A stretch of 64,000 nt of DNA from Nematostella vectensis (taxonomy: Eukaryota; Cnidaria; Anthozoa; Actiniaria; Edwardsiidae): assembly GCF_932526225.1 (NCBI RefSeq), contig NC_064038.1:6246741-6310740 (forward strand), written 5' to 3'. Under the pieces are notes generated by a model. That model worked only from the letters and a program-made list of their open reading frames with translations. It had not been told where the DNA came from and ran no database searches. The position numbers and the translations under genes are program-made. Shown in pieces: positions 21,184-31,610 of this stretch; position 1 is the first letter of the stretch; each line of letters starts with the position of its first letter.

Positions 21184-21885
21184 CTAACTCTGCTTGTTGG
21201 GATTCAGCGACAGAGTCATATGATGAAGCAAGTTTGTAATGCCATTACCACCGACAGGCTCAGAAATACCACTTAGCTTCTTAATCTCCCGCCACCAAGT
21301 TGCAGGTTTACAGTCCTTGAGGCATTCTCTTTTAGAGTTGTAGAATTTGGCGCGACAGACCTTCCGCTCCCTGTTAACACAATTTCTAAGCAACCGATAA
21401 CGGTCTTGGTCTCCTTTTGCTAACGCTTTCTGGCGATTGTAAATAAGGCGTTTTAGCTTTTGGTTCAACCAAGGAGGGTTGTTAGTGTAGATAGTTGTTT
21501 CTTGTAGGGAACAGGGCGTCCATGCCTGTTTCCACGATAGTCTCAAGCATCTTAACTTTGTCTTGGCAAGAGACTTTGCTGCTGACGAGTGTATCCACAT
21601 CAGCACATCTACATTTTCCAGGTAGGTGCGCATCGCGAGTCTCTTAGATGTGCGAAAGCCACGCGATTTCGCAGTGACCTTAGAGTTCACGGTATTAGAT
21701 CTAATCAGTGGGCGGACCTCTACAGAGGCGTGGTCAGACGACCCAAACGCAGGCCGTTTAAGTGGAGGAGCGTAAAATTCTTTCAAGTTCGTCAAAACCG
21801 GATCCAGGATGTTGTTACCGCGTGTTGAAAAAGTCACTATTTGTTTAAGTTTAAAAACATTATTTTTGTATTTTTTTAAAAACAT
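21184..21885 (-). pseudogene. Endonuclease C-terminus and linker fragment of the LINE
   Basis: About 230 codons open. The segment NNILDPVLTNL...FGSSDHASVEVRP is the end of an APE-type endonuclease domain, in which SDH is the catalytic His-containing motif. A basic linker follows with WLNQKLKRLIYNRQKALAKG, common in CR1-like elements ahead of the RT. The first residues, near 21885, are unrelated flank. Confidence 0.82.
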
Positions 21886-23680
21886 TATTTAGGATTGATT
21901 AGTAATTAATAATTTATTGACAATAAATTAATTATGGATTAATAATTGACTAAAAAGTTGATGCAACAGGAAATACATAGTGCAGATTCTGAAACGGCCG
22001 AATTTAAGTAGATTTACGATGGAAGTAAAGAGTGAAAATACCGGAAATAATAAAATGTCGGTAGTCGGCAAATATTTTTTGTCGCTAGTCACTAGTTTTT
22101 CTCATGCTTTGTCGGTAGTCAGTTACTTTTTAAGCGACCCTAAGGCAATATATACGGCGCATGTCTTGACATCGTCCAAGATGCTTTTTGCGCCAAGTTC
22201 CCACATAAAAAACGTGAGCAATATTATTCTAATTTTTTTCATCGTTCTTTTGCGTGACAGCCGCAGCCATTTTAAAATTTCCTTTCTGGTATGACTTTTG
22301 TTGATTTAATCCCTTCAGAATGAAATGCCATATAATAGCATAAATACCGTCTCATTTTAATTGTAACTCACTTGAAATCACACAATAATCAGTTTTTCCA
22401 GACGGGCCCATTTTGCTGTTTTTTAGATTAGCTTTTGAATATGCGACGCTGATCCACATACGACCCTCCCTCAACTTGTTGTTGTACAAAGTGTCTGGGT
22501 GTTTTGTGTGCGGTGCGCTACGTTGCTCAGTGACGGCGTTATGGCGAGTAAGAGGCCCGCCGTCCCAAGCCCCTTCTCCTACTCAGCAAGAAGACCACGC
22601 CTCCTTGGCAGTTTCGTAGACCACGCCTGGCATAACAAGATTTTCGAAAACTCGTTCAATAAGTTAAGAGGCACACAAGGAATTAGCTGACATACACTGG
22701 CCACACAAAGCCAACAGTTCTCGCGACCACATACCCATCGATCAAAAAGCAATCAAATGAAATTCAAATCATAACGCTAGTATTGACAACGAATAGCGAC
22801 CAACGTAGACAAACTATCACTACCACGCTGTGGCTATAAACCGCTGAAAACTGTACACCAGAAACAGTGTCTTCTTTCAAGACTTGTCAATACCCGCTAG
22901 GTCTCAGACATACCAAGGGACCGACAGTCTTTTGATTGTCATTATATCCTCATTGACTTGGATGCGTTACTTTTAGCCGATGTGCTTTATATCTCATGCA
23001 CCGCAAGGCTAGAGGTAAAACCGATTTGTCTCTGACCCTCTGCCAGGGACATTTGCCAGTGATGAAAGCGCGAAACATAGTTATTCACATCAATGAGCGT
23101 CTTTCCACTGTAATTTCTCCGTGCTAAGCTAATCGCTGAAATGTTGGAATTTGGGTTTCATCACTATTCTAAGTAAAGTGGCTGTAAACCAATAGACGCT
23201 TGAAAAATGGAAAAATAATCCTTCTAGCGAAGTACACAACCCCTCCCACAAAATACTCCACAAAACCCTACGGCATAAAAAGATGATTCAATAAATCGGA
23301 ACCTCCAAGGGGAATCGAAAACAGTTATAGTTTTTATCTGGAGGTATCGATGGGAGAAATAAGGGTGTTGAACAGTAAACAAAGAACTTCGACGCCCGAG
23401 ATTTTAAAGTGTTTAAATGATCTAGACCCACTTGTACCCCCATGTCAGTAATAAAAAATGTGCATTGCGATCAAAAGAAGATTACTATTGTTTGATGTAG
23501 CAATCAATAAAGCCGGGAATCTAGAGCAGGAAATCAGGCAAACAAACTAAATCTCGTGTTGTTCGCCCTTATGGCACTCTTAGATTGGAACAATACTTGT
23601 ATCCCGCATCGTGATTGGCTGCTTGATTGTAATTCCTTATCAGATTTCGTAGAGCTGTCATAAGTTAACGATCAATTGCG
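21886..23680. other. Intergenic, no confident gene
   Basis: AT-rich near 21886-21960. A 49-residue open frame begins at an ATG at 22541 in a good context (MASKRPAVPSPFSYS start, stop at 22688-22690) and could be a small protein or a first exon, but I see no family. Repeated TCGGTAGTCGG-like motifs occur at 19647-19715 and 22060-22120, on both sides of the LINE. This suggests that the LINE interrupted an older repeat. Confidence 0.45.
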
Positions 23681-23683
23681 GGC

Positions 23684-23691
23684 TATATATT
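23684..23691 (+). promoter_or_regulatory. TATA-like box of the GAS1-like gene
   Basis: TATATATT lies about 75 bp 5' of the start codon, with no in-frame ATG between them, a reasonable spacing for a core promoter with a short 5' UTR. Inferred from position and sequence only. Confidence 0.45.
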
Positions 23692-23762
23692 GTGGCATCG
23701 GCTTACAGCTCCAAGTATTCCACGGCCAGAGTTTTACCGATCGGTCCTACGGTCGTTCCGCC

Positions 23763-24578
23763 ATGCTATTTGCCAATACAAAGCTTTTAGGGTACGTCGT
23801 GTGGTTTGCTTGGATGGCCAATGGGTACCAAAGCGATGGAGGCGATACGGAAGTCAACAGGACCATAGATTGTATAGCGGCGAGAAGCGCATGCGAGGGA
23901 GACATAAACTGTGCGATCGCCATGTACAAAGTGTTTGCAAAGGAACAGTGTCACAAAGCTCTTGGATTCAATAAAGCAGTCGACCAAATCACCGGTCCAG
24001 CGGCTAAAATCTGCCCTAGAGAATGTGCTATAGCGATTCACAACCTCACATCACACTCTGTAGGAGAATTATTTCAAGACTGCGAGTGTGTCAACCGGGA
24101 TTCCATTTGTTTGACTCTAAAGGCGCGAATGAGAAGATGTATGGATACACTGGACGGTCCGAGAAACAACACGATTCGAGGTTGCACCGAGGTCCGGCAG
24201 GAGTGCACAAATGACATAACTTGTGATCTAGCACAGAAGAACTTTCTCAAGAAGTGTTCGCGTATGATTTCTGGCGTTGAATGTTCGGACGAGTGCAAAC
24301 TAGCTATACATAACATGCTCTCGGTGCCTCACGGCCAAGAATTGGACGACTGTGAGTGCGACGGTTATGAAGAGCCCCACTGTAGAGGAATATGGGCTCA
24401 TTATAAAGCTCTATGTTTCGCACAAAGACCCACAAGTGGGCTAAGACGGCATAGCCCGACAGAAAGGACTCCGTATGTCGGAGCTGGTAGAAATAATAGC
24501 AGTAAATTACACAAGGCATTGGAAGTGACTTGCTGTATATTTGCTATGATTACACTTTATCTACATCACTTACTATAG
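23763..24578 (+). CDS. GAS1-like: GAS1/GFR-alpha-like cysteine-rich GPI-anchored protein
   Basis: An intronless ORF of 271 residues. The first ATG in frame (23763) opens a hydrophobic signal peptide (about residues 1-22). Two homologous cysteine-rich GDNF/GAS1 domains follow, at roughly residues 37-125 and 142-217. Each has the order C-x(6)-C-x-x-D-x-x-C, then C..C..AIHN, then a D-C-x-C motif (FQDCEC and LDDCEC). NxS/T sites are present at several places. The C-terminus is a hydrophobic tail (CCIFAMITLYLHHLL) after NNSS, as expected for a GPI-attachment signal. Vertebrate GAS1, a Hedgehog co-receptor, also has two such domains, a GPI anchor and a single exon, so GAS1 fits better than the three-domain GFR-alpha receptors. 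The role here is inferred. An AATAAA at 25249-25254 may end the transcript. Confidence 0.85.
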   Translation: MLFANTKLLGYVVWFAWMANGYQSDGGDTEVNRTIDCIAARSACEGDINCAIAMYKVFAKEQCHKALGFNKAVDQITGPAAKICPRECAIAIHNLTSHSVGELFQDCECVNRDSICLTLKARMRRCMDTLDGPRNNTIRGCTEVRQECTNDITCDLAQKNFLKKCSRMISGVECSDECKLAIHNMLSVPHGQELDDCECDGYEEPHCRGIWAHYKALCFAQRPTSGLRRHSPTERTPYVGAGRNNSSKLHKALEVTCCIFAMITLYLHHLL

Positions 24579-27500
24579 TAGCTTCATTTATTCAAAGTCC
24601 ATAGGTTGTTAGGGAATAGATGGATAAAGTCGGATGGGTAATGCAAGCCTTGGACGATAAAACCACAGCCGTCCGAAACGGTCTAAACTCGACTGTTCAA
24701 ATTTGTATAAAAAAAGTAATTGTAAATAAGTTTTCAGTCGATTATTATAATTATGGGGTAGAGGACCGTGTAAATACCAATTATATATTTGAATCATTCA
24801 TGGGAGTCTAGCTCAAAGGCTGCCTCATGCATGCAAACGCGATGCAATGCTTAGAATCGGAAAAATTACTCCGAGTGTTGACAAACTCGACAATCTCTTC
24901 ATTCTCTACCAGAGTCTGCTTATTACTGGCTGGTAATCCAAGGCCTTCTCTTTTATTCTCACGTTTGTATTGTTCTGAGCTGGTTTAATAACTTTATGTA
25001 ATTGAAGAAATTACTTCGGGATTAAAGCCATAACAAGTCGAGTACGATAAACAAAAGTGCATTTGCTTTAAGACTTACTCGGTTTATGGCTAAGACCTGA
25101 ATCCTGTGGGGCACTGCAAACATTGGCTAACTTGGCGGGCCGGAGTATTACATGGGCATGCATGAATTAAATTATTTCGCATTCGTCTACAAATTCCAGT
25201 TTTGCACCTTTGTATCTTGGTGATAAATTTGTACAAATTGTTTAATTCAATAAAAATGAGTTTTGACGTTGAGCTTTTTACGGAATTTGTTCCGGCTCAA
25301 TAGCGTTCGTTTAACGTTCATGTAATTATAACATAAACACGAGGAAATAAACTATTATTTTATAGCAAATATGCAGCACGCTGTTGATCTTAATTTAAGG
25401 GATCCGTAGAAGTATCAAAGGTGTTTTCTTTTATTCCCTTTATAGTTTATATACCCCGTCAGTCCAATTAGCTCCTTTAGGAAGCTCAACCACTTGATCG
25501 TTAGTAATTGTCAGACATTGACAAACGACTATGGTTAATAAAGTGTCATGTATCTTGCTACCTTAGGCTAAAGAGCTTCTAACAAATTCACCGACAAGTA
25601 GTGAGATTTTATCTAGTTTCTCGTTCTAAACGATTTGCAACTCTCTGAACTCAACTATCCAAAGATACGCGCGACAATAAGAAAAAATTCACACAAAGTG
25701 AATTTCACTTAGAGATTTTAGAAAAATTTTCTGCGAGCTAATAATTTTCCAAGTTATTCTCGTATTGTTCTCGTGGGAAATCAAAAGTATTGCTGAGTAG
25801 CAAACAATAAAATAACAGTGAGTTTTTTTTTGTTCGTGATCGCCACGTCAAACACTGGACGATTCTGTTTTTCAAAAAAGAGATTGTGAACTAATCCCAT
25901 GTCTTTACCCGTCAGCAATGCCAAAAAGAACAGAGATTAACAAGGAATAAACGAGTCAGAGTTAGATGCGTATGCCTTAATTATTAAAAAAAAAATAACA
26001 ATATTCTTTTACAACATTTTGGTACGTTTTAGACGAAAGCCCTTCAGAGGTAAATGAGGTGTTTGCTCTGTTTTTCAAATTACAAGTCCAGATTATTCTG
26101 CGTGAATGGACGCATAACTCTCCCGCGGTCGGCCCACTTGAGGTTTCGATTGATGGATTCACGAAACAGTGGGCAATCCGAAAGACTTGAATCTAAAACT
26201 ACTCAAAAACCCATTGAAAGTAAATCAAACCATTGCAAAGCGACTAAGTACTTGTTGAAACTAACCATTCGCCGAGAGAGATTTCGCGATATTGTCAAAT
26301 ATAGGATTGAACTTTGGCCGACTAGTAGTACCTCAAAGCCATAGAAAGAAACTCGGTGACAAGTCCTTGAAAATTGTCATTTGATAGAGAAGGTTGTTTT
26401 TGAGTTAGTATTGTAAACGTGCCGTTTGCTGTAGGCCCTAGAAGTTTTACACTCTGGGAGATCATGGGTAATCGTTTGATCCGCCACTGTGAGCGTGGAA
26501 AAACATCTCCAGTTACGATTACCAAATAATGCGTTTAACGTTTGGTACATAGTTCAATATACCTCAACATCCCCCAAAACGTAGGAAAGAACCTAGTCAT
26601 GTACGAATAATTTTAGTTGCACGCGTGTAAGTGTTTGAAGCCTAAACGTCTAAAAATCCTGGATCGATAGAACCTAATGCACATTGTGTATCGATTTAAA
26701 AGCGATTAATTCTATGCAGGTCCGCGTCGCCGAATTCATGATTGTGCGTTATTTGTGACACAATTTCTAGCTTATTAGAGGGTGAAAAGATCAACACAAA
26801 AATAGCCAGCGGCGAACCCAGAAGAAATTAAAATTGCCTTCCCTGCTGTGATCAAACAAGCTATAAACGACTCAAAAAACCCTCATTGACAAACTAAGAA
26901 CTTGACTTCAACATGTCAGTGTATGTGCCAAATTTTGTGAAGCAAAGACTCGAGTATTTCCCATTGTGGGCTAATCTCTAGGGGAGTTGTTTGCACTTTT
27001 TCGAGTACTGTTTGGTGTGAGGGTTTGTCGCGAGCTGTCAACACTCTCTTGCAAACTACCAATATTTGTTCCTTCCATCTGTCATTTACACCCAGATCTG
27101 TCACTCATATCCGGTGCTCACGTAAACCGGATTACCCTGTTTGGATTGCATTCACACAGGAGTACAATGTACAACCTAGCCCTGATAAATACAATAGTTA
27201 AAAAAAATAAAAATAAATGGTTTGCTGCAGCATATAGACATTCATCTTTCACTTTTCATTTACTATTTTTGTCAGTACCACATATAAACAGACTCTTTAA
27301 AAACAGAGCTGAATCATGTCAAGACGAAGCAGTGCAAAGTTTGCTAGAGTCACCATCCCGACGTTTTTAAAGCTTCTTTCCCAATGGTTATTAACGCCCT
27401 TTCAAAAAACTTGATTCAGAAAATTAAACACAAGGACTTGTCGTAGTTTCTAAATCGTGAAGAATCTGAATAGTTATAGAAATAGTTGGTCTTTCTTACG

Positions 27501-29641
27501 ATAGATTGCTAGATACTATCGTTCCGTATTTTTTCTTCTCGGACATTTCTTACGGGCCTCTGACTTGCTTTATCACTAATACGAAGGGAAAAAAGTAAAG
27601 TGAACGAAAGGGAGAAGAAAAGGAATCGAGAGGAAAGGAAAATAACGAGGAAAAAGGGAAAGGGAAGTGAAGGAAAAAAAATGGCGGTATTCAGGGACCC
27701 ATAGTGTCCCACCAAGGCCCCGGTTCGACACACGCGCATCGAGACGAGTAAGAAGAGGGCTGCGATTTGAGATTTTGTCTTATGAGCGATGGCGCGTATA
27801 TTGAACATGGGCTATTAACAAGTTGGATAGGTTTTGCGAGACAGACCGTCAAACCACGACAGAGATACATAACTCCCCAATGTACCAGTAGAGAGCCAGA
27901 AGTTGAACTGACCTTGGGAAGCGTACCACTCTATGTTACCTCAACGCTCGGCAGAGTATAGCTAACGGGCGGGGATTTTTTTTTCTGGTAACGCATAAAC
28001 TATAAATCACTCATTGAACAGAGCTGTAAATTAGGTACTCATTTCTGAAATGTTTTACGTGACTTGGAATAGGCACAATAATTACAGAGCTGCATCATTA
28101 ACGCGTAAAAAAATCCGACAGTAATACCATGGAAACACGTGCAAAGGATTTGCCTAACGCCAGTAAAATTGCTGCATTGTTTGTCATATTGGCATATATC
28201 CTTCCGGAAGGCTGAGACCACGCTGTTTCCGGTGCTCAACATCTCAGTCCCAAATGATAATGATCTAAATAACGCATAACAAGTTTATTTTATCTTGAAA
28301 AAAGGAAATGATAGTTTAAGACACTTTAGACAAACAAACAAAAAAAGACTCAATTTGAATTTGATTGGAAAAGGAAGAAAAGCAAGGTATAATGTTGTTA
28401 TCCAAATTTAAAACATATGGTTGCATAAAACTCCCTAATCTACAAAGCAAACAATACAATTGGTACGGGATGTTTTGTCACTAATGGCGGGAAATATAGC
28501 CGGACACGCGCGCATGAACATCCGGGAACCATAAAAATGGCGGGAAATCCTGTTCAGACTGGAAGAAAACAGCGGATATCGAGATCGATGACAAGAAGAA
28601 ACATAAATCAATATAAAACCCTCCAAGTTATGGAAATATAAGACTATAGGAAGAGCAGAACACACCCTGTCTTCTATTTTCGTACTCAACACATTGCACC
28701 GTACACGAGGTAGAAGGCATTCGGCCCTGCATACCTAAAGTAACTAGTTGATAAATAGTGGATACAATCATTGATTGATATCGCATGAAAATAATGGTAA
28801 ACTTACTATCATATGCGTGAGTATTTAAGTATGTCATCAATTGAGGATAACATTCACTTCACTGTTCTATCCATTGGTAATCAATTATACAAATGTGTTT
28901 ACGATCAAATGATCGACTGATTATACCAATTGATAATAATCATGTTATAAATTGGTAAGAATTAATAACAATTGGCATCATATTATCAATAACTTACGCC
29001 GTACTCTGACAACTATACACAAGGGCTGAAGAAAAGAGCACTTTCCTTCCTTTCCTTGATAAATTTTCCTTTCCTTGATAAATTTGCTTTTGATATTTTT
29101 TAACATGTCTTCCCAGGAGGACTAGCGGGTAAAACAATCTTTAGATTCCAAGTTTTTCCCTTTCTTCTATGTATAATTTCATTATATTTAATACACTATT
29201 AGTGGTTTCTATATTCTTTCAATAATACGCTTTCCCTTCCTACTTTAAACTAAAAAGTGCCTCTATATATGCCTCTCGAAATGGAACGCAACATTGTATC
29301 TAAACATTACTTTCATCAATCAAAAATTATCACGTCCACTGTATTATTGCACAAAGCTATAACTTCAACTCGGATGACCTACGTAGAATTTTCGCAACAA
29401 CAGTCATCTCCGTCATCGCTCAACTCGTCAATGTGAACATCACGCTCTACGCACTGGGCGTGTCCTCAGAAGGCCGCCACGTGACTAGGGGGTACTCTTT
29501 CCAAGACTCCATCTAGTTACTGTATGACACAGCCTGTATTGAAAAAAAAAAGGAATTAAACTAAAACTCTGTTGCTGATGGTATTTTTGTTACTCTATAA
29601 GGCTTGACCCGAAGGGTAAAGTCTCTATATTAGCGATTATA

Positions 29642-29893
29642 TACACCTATTTCAAATAACGTTGTCAGTGCAAACGGCGATTGTCAAATGGCAGTTCTCC
29701 TATCAAAAAACACCATGGAACATGTCAAATTTCTACTGAATACAGGAAAATGTGGATAATTTCTGTTATTATATTACTTATCATCTTTACTCTAACAAAT
29801 AATTATACCTATAAGCAGTGATTGGTCTTAGAACTGCCATTTGCCATCTGCCATTCGCCATTTGCACTGACAACGTTTATTGAAATAGGTGTA
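29642..29893. mobile_element. MITE family B with about 32 bp TIRs
   Basis: 252 bp flanked by terminal inverted repeats: left TACACCTATTTCAAATAACG followed by TTGTCAGTGCAAA, right TTTGCACTGACAACGTTTAT followed by TGAAATAGGTGTA. No coding capacity. Target duplication is unclear. Confidence 0.82.
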
Positions 29894-31126
29894 AATCTAT
29901 TGTATCTAAGCATATAAGTGAGACAGAACGGGGCTGTAGTCTCAAAGCAGAGGGTATGGCACTCCCCCCCCCCCCCCCCTCCTAAAAACCATATAGTTAC
30001 AGTTTGTTAGAGCTGCAAACCCTTACTGCAACCCTCCCCCCCCCTCTGCCATCCTTTTCTAACAAAACCCTGAACTGCCACAATTTTAGTGTCTCTTGAT
30101 TTTTGTCTGTTTTTAGGAGGTTCAAGTAAAAATATGAAGGAAATACAAAGGAAGTTATTTTGGTACGAGTCAAATGATAAGTAGGTTTGTGCTTTATAGG
30201 GATCAAATTTTAGGACCAGTTTATTGCCGGCTAGGCTGGCTAGAGGTATCTCTCTTTCTGCAGCAGTCGCCTCTAGGCATCTAGCCTCATTATGATTCTC
30301 GATTGCAACCCTATCTATCCTTTGCTGACATATCAAGTCATAAGGCTGTCGCAAAGATCGCACTATCGCCAGCTAGACAAGACCTTAATAAATTCAGCCC
30401 CCCAAGTCAGTTAAAAGACGAAAGACGGGCACGCACGGGACCAAAAGGCAAACAACCGAGCACTTCAAGGTGTCAAGGGGACTTCACGTTAAGCGGGTGA
30501 GACATGTTTGACCCTAGTCTTTAAACAGTGTCCCTGCCAGTCTCCCTTATATGTCAAGCAAAATTTCGGGGAGGAAGCCATTTCCATCAGCTCATTTGGG
30601 GAAGTTGTTGCGATATTTCCGATTGAATTTAGTAAAATGAATAATTTGTATTCATAATTTTTATATCGAAATGTCTTGATATAATATTGTCCTCAAATAT
30701 TGAGTAAAGGTCTTTTTAATTGTCTATCTATTTGCACAATAACGGATTTCGACAGCAGTATTCCCCCCAAAAAATGAGGAGCTATACTTTGAAGAAAATA
30801 AATGAGCTATGGAAAAAGCTTCGCAAAAATCCCGCATCGGCACTTGACCATCATCCAACACGCCTTCGCGTGTACCGAAACTAAGTAAAATTTACCAGGA
30901 CTTAGCGATTAATTTTAGAGTCGACGAAAACATCAAGATTCGATTGATTGACAGCCACTAATATGTCAAAAGGCCAAAATGCAATTGGTAGGCAACGATG
31001 GAATAAAACTATTCAATTGCAAAGATCGCATAGATTAGATGTAAAAGTGTTTGTTTTGAGCGACTTTAGAAACGTCCATCTAATGATTTGCGTACTCCTA
31101 AACTTAACAAATGATTGAGCTTTGCT

Positions 31127-31530
31127 TTGCAATGATACCATACCATAATGCTTTGCGCGACCTAAGAAATGATACCATGCCAAAATACTTTACATGAATA
31201 AATACAAAAAGCCCAAATAGTCGTGCTCGTGAACTAGCAGAATAAATACAATACACCAAAAACTGGTATTCGACTCTGCCAAATTTTCGACTTCAATAAG
31301 ACTTCTTCAGGGCAGACTCTAAAGAATGGCTATATATACATTAATGCTTTTGCGAGACCTGAGGAACATAATACTTTGAATGACCCAAAAAATGACACCA
31401 TGCCATAATGTTGCGCAAAAAATGGCTACACAATAATTCTATGCGAGATCTGAGAAACACATAATACTTTGAATAACCAAAGAAATGATACCATGCCATA
31501 ATGCTTTGCGCGACCTGAGAAACGGTTATG
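31127..31530. repeat. Degenerate tandem repeat (ACCATGCCATAATGCTTTGC family)
   Basis: Four or five degenerate copies of AATGATACCATGCCATAATG followed by CTTTGCGCGACCTGAGAAA, interleaved with ACATAATACTTTGAAT segments. A MITE fragment at 31219-31325 lies inside it. Confidence 0.75.
31219..31325. mobile_element. MITE family C, half copy
   Basis: Contains ACACCAAAAACTGGTATTCG then ACTCTGCCAAATTTTCG and CTTCTTCAGGGCAGACTCT, the same as the left half of the element at 44695-44838. The preceding bases (TCGTGCTCGTGAACTAGCAG) also match the reverse complement of the flank beyond that copy's right end, so the true element is longer. Confidence 0.75.
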
Positions 31531-31610
31531 GTAATGACACGTAAAGCAATGTGCGTGCGTGCGTGTGTGCGTGTGTATGTGTGAAAAGAGACTGTACGAT
31601 TGAGGGGAAA

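Larger units (their letters stand above)
19738..21885 (-). mobile_element. 5'-truncated CR1/Rex-like non-LTR retrotransposon
   Basis: On the minus strand, reading from 21885 down, the order is the end of an endonuclease domain (SSDHASVE near 21740), a linker, then a reverse transcriptase. RT blocks include NPRKASGTDG, WKDADITPVPK, LRPISLTPVLSK, RRQFGTVPGSNTTHALISM and ILLDFRKAFDLIDH. A frame disrupted near 20554 then encodes LWKYVDNTT, where the catalytic YxDD is YVDN. The segment RPVTEYACLVFHH near 19990-20040 is typical of the CR1 C-terminal region. A stop separates the two main frames at 21181-21183. The first part of the endonuclease is absent. It is dead: 5' truncated, with interrupted frames and an altered active site. 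Confidence 0.9.
24579..31610. other. Large intergenic gap between GAS1-like gene and ULK3 3' end
   Basis: No coding exon that I can support in about 7 kb. It contains the probable GAS1-like 3' UTR (to about 25260), a MITE at 29642-29893, poly-C tracts near 29966-29982 and 30037-30046, and a MITE fragment at 31219-31325. A dispersed repeat with ATACCATGCCATAATGCTTT motifs occupies 31127-31530. A minus-strand open frame at 30007-30363 has no recognisable family. The region could hold regulatory elements for the GAS1-like gene; this is a guess. Confidence 0.5.

Noticed and set aside
24609-24811. Short ORFs on both strands after the GAS1-like gene
   Set aside because: Within the probable 3' UTR and lacking coding character.
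30007-30363. 118-residue minus-strand ORF
   Set aside because: No family, crosses a poly-C tract, no splice or start context support.
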